A stretch of 64,000 nucleotides of DNA, from contig PLDC01000026.1 in assembly GCA_003134995.1 (NCBI GenBank), forward strand, positions 62,001 through 126,000, written 5' to 3'. The notes below the pieces were generated by a model that was not told where the DNA came from, searched no databases, and saw only the letters and a list, made by a program, of their open reading frames with translations. Source of the DNA: Acidobacteriaceae bacterium. Its GTDB lineage: Bacteria > Acidobacteriota > Terriglobia > Terriglobales > Acidobacteriaceae. Position numbers and translations under genes: made by a program. This document shows positions 40,845-48,265 of this stretch, piece after piece. The first letter of the stretch is position 1, and every line of letters starts with the position of its first letter.

Positions 40845-41672
40845 ATGGCCACACAAACCGTTGCACTGTCGAGACCGCTTGGACCCGCTTCTGCGGGAGT
40901 GTTGCTGCCCGCGTTTACGCTGTGGTGGCGTGAGATTGTGCGCTTCTACCGGCAGAAGTCGCGCGTGGTCGGAGTGCTGGCGTCGCCGCTGGTTTTCTGG
41001 ATTGTGCTGGGATCAGGATTTGGCAACTCTTTCAGCTCGGCCGCCGGGCCGGCGCAGCAGCATTACATGGATTATTTTTATCCGGGCACGCTGATTCTGA
41101 TTGTGCTTTTCACTTCGATCTTCGCGATGATGTCGCTCATCGAAGACCGCAAGGAAGGATTTCTGCTCTCGGTTATGGTCGCACCTGTGCCCCGCTCGGC
41201 GATTGTCCTGGGCAAAGTTCTCGGTGGCACAACACTCGCGGCAGTCCAAGGAATGGTCTTCCTGGTGTTCGCGCCGTTCGCGGGCGTTCACCTTGGGCTG
41301 GTTCAGGTTTTGCTGGTGGCAGTCGTTGTCTTTCTTGTGTCGTTCGCGCTGACTGGGCTGGGCTTTGCGATCGCGTGGCCGATGGATTCAACCTCAGCTT
41401 TCCACGGCATCATCAATCTTTTTCTGATTCCGCTTTGGCTGTTGTCCGGCGCGCTGTTTCCGCTGTCTGGCGCCTCGGTATGGATTCGCGCCTTAATGTA
41501 TATGAACCCGCTCACCTATGGGGTTGAGGCGCTGCGGGACTTGCTCTATCCGGGGATCGAAACGCAGTTTCCTCTGCCCTCGGCGATGGCCACACTGCTT
41601 TTGTTTTCTTTGGTGATGTTTGGGCTCGCATTCCTGATGGCAAACCGACGCAGCACGAGGCCGGCCGCGTGA
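40845..41672 (+). CDS. ABC-2 type exporter, permease subunit
   Basis: Six hydrophobic helices with an ABC-2 pattern: RFYRQKSRVVGVLASPLVFW, a large loop, PGTLILIVLFTSIFAMMSLI, EDRKEGFLLSVMVAPVPR (the family's coupling segment) and YMNPLTYGVEALRD near the end. I use the ATG at 40845; the open frame extends nine codons upstream through the previous stop. Its final GTGA overlaps the start of the DUF420 gene by four bases. Confidence 0.92.
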   Translation: MATQTVALSRPLGPASAGVLLPAFTLWWREIVRFYRQKSRVVGVLASPLVFWIVLGSGFGNSFSSAAGPAQQHYMDYFYPGTLILIVLFTSIFAMMSLIEDRKEGFLLSVMVAPVPRSAIVLGKVLGGTTLAAVQGMVFLVFAPFAGVHLGLVQVLLVAVVVFLVSFALTGLGFAIAWPMDSTSAFHGIINLFLIPLWLLSGALFPLSGASVWIRALMYMNPLTYGVEALRDLLYPGIETQFPLPSAMATLLLFSLVMFGLAFLMANRRSTRPAA

Positions 41673-42103
41673 TCCCGGAGCAATACGCTTACTTTCCAGC
41701 GCTGATTGCGAGTTTGAACGGAGCTAGCGCAGTGCTGCTGTTGATCGGACGTTATCTGATTGATCGCGGCCGCATCGCCGCGCATCGAGCGTGCATGATC
41801 GCCGCCGTGGTCTCGTCAGCGTTGTTCTTGGCTTGCTACTTGTATTTCCATTATCACGTCGGCGATATCCGTTTTCTCGGTGATCATTTTTGGCATGTTG
41901 TTTACTTGGTCGTCCTGATTCCTCACGTCACGCTGGCCATCATCATTGTTCCCATGGTAGTCATCACGTTGAGCCGGGGACTGCGGGGCCGTTATGATCG
42001 TCATCGCGCCATTGCGCGCTGGACGTGGCCGTTGTGGATGTACGTTAGCGTGACCGGCGTGCTTGTGTACTTCATGCTTTATCAGTGGTTCCCACACAGC
42101 TAA
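41669..42103 (+). CDS. DUF420 membrane protein
   Basis: Four helices and conserved histidines (HRACMIAAVVSSALFLACYLYFHYHVG; HFWHVVYLVVLIPHVTLA; GRYDRHRAIARWTWPLWMYV) define DUF420, a family of heme-copper oxidase-associated proteins (CtaM/YozB-like) needed for oxidase assembly in Gram-positive bacteria. The GTG start overlaps the permease stop, tying the exporter to cytochrome oxidase biogenesis along with the CtaA gene upstream. Confidence 0.88.
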   Translation: MIPEQYAYFPALIASLNGASAVLLLIGRYLIDRGRIAAHRACMIAAVVSSALFLACYLYFHYHVGDIRFLGDHFWHVVYLVVLIPHVTLAIIIVPMVVITLSRGLRGRYDRHRAIARWTWPLWMYVSVTGVLVYFMLYQWFPHS

Positions 42104-42105
42104 TT

Positions 42106-42196
42106 TTCACCACAGAGGCACAGAGACACAGAGAAGAACAAAATCAGAAGAAGTTTTTTCGTAGTTTTCTCTGTGACTCTGTGTCTCTGTGGTGAA
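42106..42196. repeat. CACAG-type dispersed repeat, copy 2: long hairpin
   Basis: TTCACCACAGAGGCACAGAG followed by ACACAGAGAA pairs with TTCTCTGTGACTCTGTGTCT followed by CTGTGGTGAA; 28 of 30 positions match around a loop of about 31 bases. It starts three bases past the DUF420 stop and could stop transcription. Confidence 0.8.
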
Positions 42197-42208
42197 TGGA
42201 TTCGATGT

Positions 42209-42505
42209 ATGGCGATCGTGAGATTGAAAATCGACGTGGCCGGAACTGGCGGCGACGAGGCATGGCGCGAGATCAATCAGTTTGATCAGATTCAGAGCGC
42301 CGACTTCGGCCCGCAATTCGGCAGCGGCGGACTCGCCCCAGGCCAAGTAGCCACGACCCCGCCAAGCGAATCGACGCCAAAGCCTTACCCCAAAGGCGCA
42401 TGGATTGGAGCTGAAATCCGGCTGCAGACGCCGCTTCTGGCGCAGTATGCCGTTTCGCATTATCTCGAGCAGGAGCGCGTGCTCGATGCCGATGTCGTAG
42501 AGTAA
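42209..42505 (+). CDS. Hypothetical protein (98 aa), uncertain
   Basis: An ATG at 42209 starts an open frame with chromosome-like composition between the long hairpin and the HEAT gene. The product (MAIVRLKIDVAGTGGDEAW ... YLEQERVLDADVVE) has no signal or helix that I recognise. It has no clear ribosome site. Gap placement and length are consistent with a real gene, but a chance frame is possible. Confidence 0.4.
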   Translation: MAIVRLKIDVAGTGGDEAWREINQFDQIQSADFGPQFGSGGLAPGQVATTPPSESTPKPYPKGAWIGAEIRLQTPLLAQYAVSHYLEQERVLDADVVE

Positions 42506-42532
42506 GAGCAACAATTCGTCCGTCTGCAAGTT

Positions 42533-43402
42533 ATGTCAGCCAAGCCGATTCCAGTTTCGCCCATCGACGACGCGCAAGCGCGAAAGCCGGGCATGTCTCG
42601 CGCGCAGAAGCTGCTCTTTTTCGTGACCGCGTGGCTGATCTGCCTGATGCCTTTTCTGTTTTGGTGGAACACATGGTTCGGGCGTAAGCTCTCGGACCAG
42701 CAGTTGACAGTGTACCTGCACGACACGAAGAAGCCGCGGCACATTCAACAAGCGCTGGTGCAGGTGGGCGAACGTATCACGCGGCAGGATGCCAGCGCGA
42801 AGAATTGGTATCCGGAGTTGGTGCGACTGGCGGCCGATCCGGTGGAGGAAGTGCGCAACACCGACGCGTGGGTCATGGGCCAGGACACGGCGGGTGCAGG
42901 CTTTCATGAGGCACTGCTGAAACTGCTATCCGACCCCTCACCGATGGTTCGCGGAAATGCCGCGCTGTCGCTGGTGCGCTTCGGCGATGCATCCGGCCGT
43001 CTGCAGATTCTGGCACTGCTGCAGCCCGCGCAGATTGCTTCCCCCGAATCCGGCCGCATTGTTGATGCGGACCGCCCTGGAACTGCGATCCATCAAGGCG
43101 GGATGATTGCGAAACTGGAGTACGGACAAAAACAGATCGCGGAAATTCGTTCGCCAATTCCCGGCCGGATTCGCTCGGTCGCTGGGACCGGAGCGAATGT
43201 CGCCTCGGGAGCGAAGGTAGCAGTAGTCGATCCCGCTAATGAACAAGTGTGGGAAGCGCTGCGCGCGCTTTATCTCATCGGCCAACTCGACGATCTACCT
43301 TCGATTCGCCCTTACGAACGCGACGTGCCAGATGTTTCAAACGATGTGCGTCAACAGGCAACGGAGACGGAACAAGCGATAAGGAAAAGATCGGGCTCTT
43401 AA
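42533..43402 (+). CDS. HEAT-repeat membrane protein with a barrel-sandwich (biotinyl/lipoyl-like) domain
   Basis: One membrane helix (about residues 27-46) is followed by two or three HEAT-like helix pairs (WYPELVRLAADPVEEVRNTD; GFHEALLKLLSDPSPMVRGNAALSL) and by residues 205-237, IRSPIPGRIRSVAGTGANVA-type, which match the barrel-sandwich hybrid of biotinyl/lipoyl and membrane-fusion proteins. No biotinylated or lipoylated lysine motif is present. The C-terminal 50 residues contain a further HEAT-like pair (VWEALRALYLIGQLDDLPSI). Function unknown; a scaffold at the inner membrane is possible. Confidence 0.72.
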   Translation: MSAKPIPVSPIDDAQARKPGMSRAQKLLFFVTAWLICLMPFLFWWNTWFGRKLSDQQLTVYLHDTKKPRHIQQALVQVGERITRQDASAKNWYPELVRLAADPVEEVRNTDAWVMGQDTAGAGFHEALLKLLSDPSPMVRGNAALSLVRFGDASGRLQILALLQPAQIASPESGRIVDADRPGTAIHQGGMIAKLEYGQKQIAEIRSPIPGRIRSVAGTGANVASGAKVAVVDPANEQVWEALRALYLIGQLDDLPSIRPYERDVPDVSNDVRQQATETEQAIRKRSGS

Positions 43403-43411
43403 TCCCGGCGG

Positions 43412-44182
43412 TCACCCGGCCGCTTCCGTTACTACTCGCTCCACATCTTTCCCCGCCGCCGACCTTGGATCGACAAGCTCGAAATGCCCCGCGCCCGCAA
43501 TCTGTACCAGTCGCGCATTCTCCTTCATTTTGTCCTTTGCGCTCGTGTAATCAATGCTGAAATCCGGTGGAACGACGTCGTCGACCGCACCATGCACAAG
43601 GAATTGCCGCGCGACTATTGCCAGCTTCATCGGATCCGCTTCTCGATAGTGATCCGCAACCTCTGCGGGAGTCCCGCCCAGAAACTCGACGACCGCGTTA
43701 TTGCTCAAATGCAGCTGATACGCGCGCTGCAAGTCCACGACGCCAGCCAGGGATACAACTGCCTTCACCCCGGTCTCACGCGCTGCTAGACAAAGAGCAA
43801 GCTGTCCTCCGGCCGAGTGACCAATCACCACGATTCGCCGAACATCGAAGTCGTACTTGGGCGCATTCTGGATAAGAAATTGATAGACTGCACGCACATC
43901 CGCAAAAGTCCCCGGCCATCCACCACCTGAATTGCCCACACGCCGGTATTCGATGTTCGCGGACGCGATTCCCTTTGCCGTTAACGCCGCGCACAGATGC
44001 CCCATGTAAACCAGATCGTATTTCGCGCGCCAGTAGCCTCCGTGAATGGCGATCGCCAGCGCATGGGGTCTTATTTCTTTCGGCAGTCGGAAATCAACAA
44101 AATGATTCTCGTCGCTGCCGTAAGCAACGCGGGCGTCCGCCTTGGGCGGCGGCAGATTTAAAATGTCATCGGACGATTTCAT
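43412..44182 (-). CDS. Alpha/beta hydrolase (BD-FAE / kynurenine-formamidase-like esterase)
   Basis: Oxyanion motif HGGYW at residues 47-51, nucleophile elbow GHSAGG (Ser123), acid in HGAVDDVVPP and final His in AGAGHFELVD, all in correct order. The closest families hydrolyse carboxyl esters or N-formylkynurenine. It converges on the HEAT gene with nine bases between the stops and no hairpin. Substrate cannot be predicted. Confidence 0.87.
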   Translation of the reverse strand: MKSSDDILNLPPPKADARVAYGSDENHFVDFRLPKEIRPHALAIAIHGGYWRAKYDLVYMGHLCAALTAKGIASANIEYRRVGNSGGGWPGTFADVRAVYQFLIQNAPKYDFDVRRIVVIGHSAGGQLALCLAARETGVKAVVSLAGVVDLQRAYQLHLSNNAVVEFLGGTPAEVADHYREADPMKLAIVARQFLVHGAVDDVVPPDFSIDYTSAKDKMKENARLVQIAGAGHFELVDPRSAAGKDVERVVTEAAG

Positions 44183-44194
44183 AGCGAAAGAAAA

Positions 44195-44230
44195 CCTTAA
44201 CCACGGAGGACACGGGGGACACAGGGTAAG
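44195..44230 (-). repeat. CACAG-type dispersed repeat, copy 3
   Basis: TTAACCACGGAGGACACGGG followed by GGACACAGGGTAA lies between the hydrolase start and the downstream end of the permease gene. Its complement matches copy 4 at 49524-49557. Confidence 0.65.
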
Positions 44231-44242
44231 GCAAATCTGCTC

Positions 44243-45484
44243 CTACTCATACCTCAGTGCCTCGATCGGATCCAACCTTGACGCGCGCATTGCCGGAATC
44301 ATGCCGCTCACCACGCCCACTACCGCCAGGATTGCGGTCGCCACCAGCAGAATCATCGGCGAAACAACCAGCCGGATGTCTCCCGCCTCGGCGTGCTTCG
44401 CCATCGCGCTATAAAACGTCAGCCGTCCTACCGATATCGATATCAGATAAGAGAGAACAATTCCCAGCACTCCCCCGACAGCGGTGATTACCATCGCTTC
44501 CGCGAGAAACTGAAAGAGGATGTCGCGCCGCCGCGCCCCCAACGCTTTCTCCACGCCGATCTCCCGCGTGCGCTGCGTAACCGAGACGAGCATGATGTTC
44601 ATGAGCCCCACTCCGCCAATCCCCAGCGTAAGCGCGCCGATGAAAGCCAACAGCACCTTCAGAGCCATCGAAATGATCGCGAACTGCGCCAGCTGTTTCT
44701 GCGCATCGTCTACATGAACGGCCTGTTCATCTGTACTCTTAAAGTTATGCGCCGCCGCCAGCGTATCGCGAATCGTCCTATCCAACTTGTCGTGATCAAG
44801 GCCCAGCGAGTCCATCCAGATTCCATCGAGGTAATGATTGTCTTTCACCACATCCATCGAATTGAACGGGATGTAAATGATGCGGTTGTCGTCGTCGTTG
44901 CCCTCCTGCATGCGCGCCTTCACCACTCCGACTATCTCGAAGGTGACTCCGTTGACTCGGATGTCCTGGCCCAGCGCTGGCATGCCTGAAAACAGCTTCT
45001 CTTTTGCTTCTGATCCGATCGCGGCAAGCAAACCGTGGCGATCGTTGTCCGCATCATCGATGAAGCGTCCCTGACTCATTTCAAGGGCCCAGATGTCTTG
45101 AATCGAGGGATCGAGGCCTAGCACGGGCATGGTGAACGAGCGATTGCCGTTCTGCACGGTCACTTCCTTATTGCACATGCGCGCCACGTGCTTGCACAGG
45201 GGTACGTTGTTGCGCAGCAGTTCCATGTCATCGCTGGTAAACCGCACCTGAACTCCCGCTTTGTTGCCGCCTGCTTGTTCTGAGGTCCGCCCGGGAAATA
45301 CTCCTACTGCCGTCGCGCCGAAGCTCTCGAAAATATTCACGATTGCTCGCGCGAAGCCGTTTCCGTAGGCCAGCAGCAGTACCACTGTCGCAATGCCCCA
45401 CGCCATTCCAGCCATGGTCAGCAAGGTCTTGCGCAAGTCGTGCCGCATGGCCGAGAACGCTTGTTGTAGTAAATCTCGATGCAT
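44243..45484 (-). CDS. MacB-type ABC permease 1
   Basis: One N-terminal helix (about 20-40), a MacB-PCD periplasmic domain of about 230 residues, and a C-terminal FtsX domain with three helices (MALKVLLAFIGALTLGIGGV; REIGVEKALGARRRDILFQFL; VATAILAVVGVVSGMIPAMR) and the end DPIEALRYE. It is a half of a mechanotransducing ABC system of the MacB/LolE kind. The neighbouring gene is a paralog; no ATPase gene lies nearby. Confidence 0.9.
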   Translation of the reverse strand: MHRDLLQQAFSAMRHDLRKTLLTMAGMAWGIATVVLLLAYGNGFARAIVNIFESFGATAVGVFPGRTSEQAGGNKAGVQVRFTSDDMELLRNNVPLCKHVARMCNKEVTVQNGNRSFTMPVLGLDPSIQDIWALEMSQGRFIDDADNDRHGLLAAIGSEAKEKLFSGMPALGQDIRVNGVTFEIVGVVKARMQEGNDDDNRIIYIPFNSMDVVKDNHYLDGIWMDSLGLDHDKLDRTIRDTLAAAHNFKSTDEQAVHVDDAQKQLAQFAIISMALKVLLAFIGALTLGIGGVGLMNIMLVSVTQRTREIGVEKALGARRRDILFQFLAEAMVITAVGGVLGIVLSYLISISVGRLTFYSAMAKHAEAGDIRLVVSPMILLVATAILAVVGVVSGMIPAMRASRLDPIEALRYE

Positions 45485-45533
45485 AAGTTTCAGCTTCTAG
45501 CTTCTAGCTCCCAGCTTCTAGCTCCTAGCCAGA
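45484..45533. repeat. Word-built repeat (AGCTTCTAGCTTCTAGCTCC)
   Basis: Five near-tandem AGCTNCTAGC-like words fill the gap between the two paralogous permease genes. CTAG is self-complementary, so each word can pair with its neighbour. Confidence 0.7.
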
Positions 45534-45563
45534 ACGGATGATGGCCAAAGCCAGTAGCTGCTT

Positions 45564-46823
45564 TTACTCTTTCCGCAGCGCTTCTACCGGTTGCAGCATC
45601 GCTGCCCGCCGCGCCGGATACAATCCCGCCGCGACTCCTGCCAATGCTAGTGAGCCTACCGCGAGCAAGGCCGTCTTGGCCACCAGTTTCGGCGCGTCAA
45701 ATCCCTGGCCCAGCGACACTCCCGAGAAAGCGCCCATCAAACCCGCGGCTGCTGCGATTCCGATTCCTCCGCTAAGAAGGGTCAGGAACGCGCCTTCGAC
45801 AAAAAATTGGAACATGATGCTGGCGTTGGTTGCACCCAGAGCCTTGCGCAATCCGATCTCTCGCGTGCGGTCCGCGACTGCTACGAGCATAATGTTAATG
45901 ATGCCGATCGCTCCCAGCGTGAGCGTCACCAGTCCCACACTCCCGAGGAACGTATCCATGGCGTCGAAAATCTTATCGACTTGCTCCCAGGTCTGCACTG
46001 AATCCCACTCGTCGAACGAATCCGGATTATTGGGGTCGAATCCGTGGTTCCGCGCGATCACCTGGTGTACTTCTTGCAGTGCCTTCGTATGGAGAGCCCG
46101 CGTCTTGGGCTGGTAATTTATAAACGAGATGACATCGGGCGCATCCCCGACCTTGGTCAATCGAAAATATTCGCGCATGGTGCTGTACGGAACATAGCTT
46201 TGAAGGTTCTGTCCGTTGTCATCGCCGTGTCCGGTTCGCTGAAGTGTGCCCACCACTTCAAATTGCACTCCGTTCACCAGGATCGTGCTGCCTACAGAGG
46301 GCCGTCCGAGAAACAAAGTCCGGCGCGCTTCGTCGCCCAGCACAATTACGGTCCGCTTCTGCGCGTCATCCATGTCATTCAGCCAGCGCCCTTCCTTGAT
46401 CGGAAGGTAGCGGATCTGATTTAACAGCGCCGGGGTTCCGAGGATCTGGCCGCTGGCCTGGAAGAAGTCGCTGACCGCTCGCAGATCCCCGCGCTGAATT
46501 ATCGGCGCGGCCGCCGCAACGCTCTTGCAGTCGCGAAGAATGTCGAGGTAGTCGCGGTAGGTTAGGTAATATTGTCGCAACGAGGTGAAACTTCCCTGCA
46601 TCACCGGAGCTCGGCCCGACCAGATGAACATCACGTTCACGCCCAGCGTGTCGAATCCCTTCTTATTTCCAGAGCGGAACCCCTCGCCTAGTCCGACCAG
46701 CAACAAAAGAGAGAAGACTCCCCAGGCGATCCCGAACATGGTGAGAAACGAGCGCAGTTTGTGCCCCCACAGCGTTCGTAGGGTCTGCCCGAAGATGTCG
46801 AGAATGAGCCGCACTCCCGTCAT
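45564..46823 (-). CDS. MacB-type ABC permease 2
   Basis: Same architecture as the downstream paralog: an N-terminal helix (LRSFLTMFGIAWGVFSLLLL), a periplasmic MacB-PCD domain, three C-terminal helices (FLGSVGLVTLTLGAIGIINI; REIGLRKALGATNASIMFQF; AVGSLALAGVAAGLYPARRA) and QPVEALRKE. Two different permeases next to each other suggest a heterodimer like LolC/LolE with an ATPase encoded elsewhere. Confidence 0.9.
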   Translation of the reverse strand: MTGVRLILDIFGQTLRTLWGHKLRSFLTMFGIAWGVFSLLLLVGLGEGFRSGNKKGFDTLGVNVMFIWSGRAPVMQGSFTSLRQYYLTYRDYLDILRDCKSVAAAAPIIQRGDLRAVSDFFQASGQILGTPALLNQIRYLPIKEGRWLNDMDDAQKRTVIVLGDEARRTLFLGRPSVGSTILVNGVQFEVVGTLQRTGHGDDNGQNLQSYVPYSTMREYFRLTKVGDAPDVISFINYQPKTRALHTKALQEVHQVIARNHGFDPNNPDSFDEWDSVQTWEQVDKIFDAMDTFLGSVGLVTLTLGAIGIINIMLVAVADRTREIGLRKALGATNASIMFQFFVEGAFLTLLSGGIGIAAAAGLMGAFSGVSLGQGFDAPKLVAKTALLAVGSLALAGVAAGLYPARRAAMLQPVEALRKE

Positions 46824-46906
46824 TATATGGGCTGCGTATCAAAGCTTAATGCCACGAAGGAGAGATTCTGTATTAGCATTCACTGAGTTGCAATAATATC
46901 GACGGA

Positions 46907-48178
46907 ATGCAATCGGAATCCCTACATTTCCCCGCAACTCCCATCGCCTTGAAAATGGCGGTTGCGATCGGCATCGGAATGCTGGTCGGAATGGAACGCG
47001 AATGGTCCAACAAAGACGTAGGAATTAGAACCTTCGCCCTCGTCGCCCTGCTCGGCATGCTCGCTTCGCTTGTCGCACAGAGTGTAGCCATCGCGGCATT
47101 GATCGGTGTGTTCTTGCTGGTTGCCGCGATGAATACACGCAGTATTCTGCACGATCGCTCGCTGGAAATCACCACTTCTGCGGCTTTGATGGTGAACTAC
47201 TTGCTCGGCGTTCTGGTCGGACTCGGTCACATCTTCACGCCGGTGGCGGGTGCGATCGTCATGACCATGCTTCTCGCGTGGAAGACGGAACTAAGCCGGT
47301 TCGCCGGCGGTTTGCAGCCGGCTGAGATTCGCAGCGCCGTCTTACTGGGACTGATCGGCTTTGTCATCTATCCGGTGCTCCCCAACCGCTATGTTGACCC
47401 TTGGCAACTTTTCAACCCCAGCGACGCGTGGATCAGTGTTATCGCCATCGCTGGAATTGGATTTGTGAATTACGTCTTCCTCCGCATTTACAGTACACGC
47501 GGCCTTTATCTCGGTGCGCTGTTCGGTGGATTGGTGAATAGCAGCGCTACGGTTGCGGAGCTGGGCACTCGCCTGCGGGCGACTGGTTTGGTTGGCAGGG
47601 CGACAACTCTGTGCCTGTTGACTACGATTGCCATGTTCGCGAGAAATCTGATTCTCGCCACAATCTTTTCACCCCGATCTCTGAGTGCAACCCTTGTGCC
47701 GCTCCTGGCCATGACTCTGGTTGCCGGGTTCTGGGTGTGGCGGGACCGCAGAATTGAAGAAAGCGTGCCCGGCACGCTAACGCTCACCTCTCCGATCTCG
47801 CTGACAAAGGTTCTCTGGTTCGGAATAGTGTTCATTTCCATAGAAATCGGCGGGACTCTCCTCACCCGATACTTTGGCAGCGGAGGCATGCTTGCCACCG
47901 GCATTTTCGGTGGGCTGGTAAGCAGCGCAAGTACTACAGCCGCGGCCGCCACCATGGCGATGCACGGCAAAATAACCGCCGCCCTCGCGGGTAGTACAAC
48001 CGTGCTTACTTCTTTGGCCAGTGCCGGCGTGAACCTGCCAATTGTCTGGCGCACTACCAGAGATAAAGCTGTTACCAGGGCGTTAACTATTAAGATGGCC
48101 ACTGTGATTGGGACGGGTATCGTCGCAGTCACGATCGACCGCATCTTTCAGTTCTCGGAGTTACTGCTTCGAAAATAA
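46907..48178 (+). CDS. MgtC/SapB-DUF4010 family membrane protein
   Basis: The first 140 residues match MgtC/SapB (GIGMLVGMEREWSNKDVGIR and FALVALLGMLASLV), and the remaining 280 residues are the DUF4010 extension with about eight more helices and the repeated GGLVSSASTTAAAATMA and GGLVNSSATVAELG motifs, probably lining a pore or sensor. Members are linked to Mg2+ limitation or membrane ATPase control. A TAATAT hexamer lies seven bases before the ATG, with no ribosome site. The next gene has MgtE-like domains, which supports a magnesium theme. Confidence 0.88.
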   Translation: MQSESLHFPATPIALKMAVAIGIGMLVGMEREWSNKDVGIRTFALVALLGMLASLVAQSVAIAALIGVFLLVAAMNTRSILHDRSLEITTSAALMVNYLLGVLVGLGHIFTPVAGAIVMTMLLAWKTELSRFAGGLQPAEIRSAVLLGLIGFVIYPVLPNRYVDPWQLFNPSDAWISVIAIAGIGFVNYVFLRIYSTRGLYLGALFGGLVNSSATVAELGTRLRATGLVGRATTLCLLTTIAMFARNLILATIFSPRSLSATLVPLLAMTLVAGFWVWRDRRIEESVPGTLTLTSPISLTKVLWFGIVFISIEIGGTLLTRYFGSGGMLATGIFGGLVSSASTTAAAATMAMHGKITAALAGSTTVLTSLASAGVNLPIVWRTTRDKAVTRALTIKMATVIGTGIVAVTIDRIFQFSELLLRK

Positions 48179-48265
48179 AGCTGCCTGAGCGCAAAGGAAA
48201 AGTGTTTCTCATTCCCGAACAAATCATTTCTCTCTCTGCCAGAATTCAGCTATCCTCTAGCCCGG

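Noticed and set aside
42106..42196. Possible non-coding RNA gene
   Set aside because: The stem is a member of a dispersed palindrome family, and no promoter was seen in front of it.
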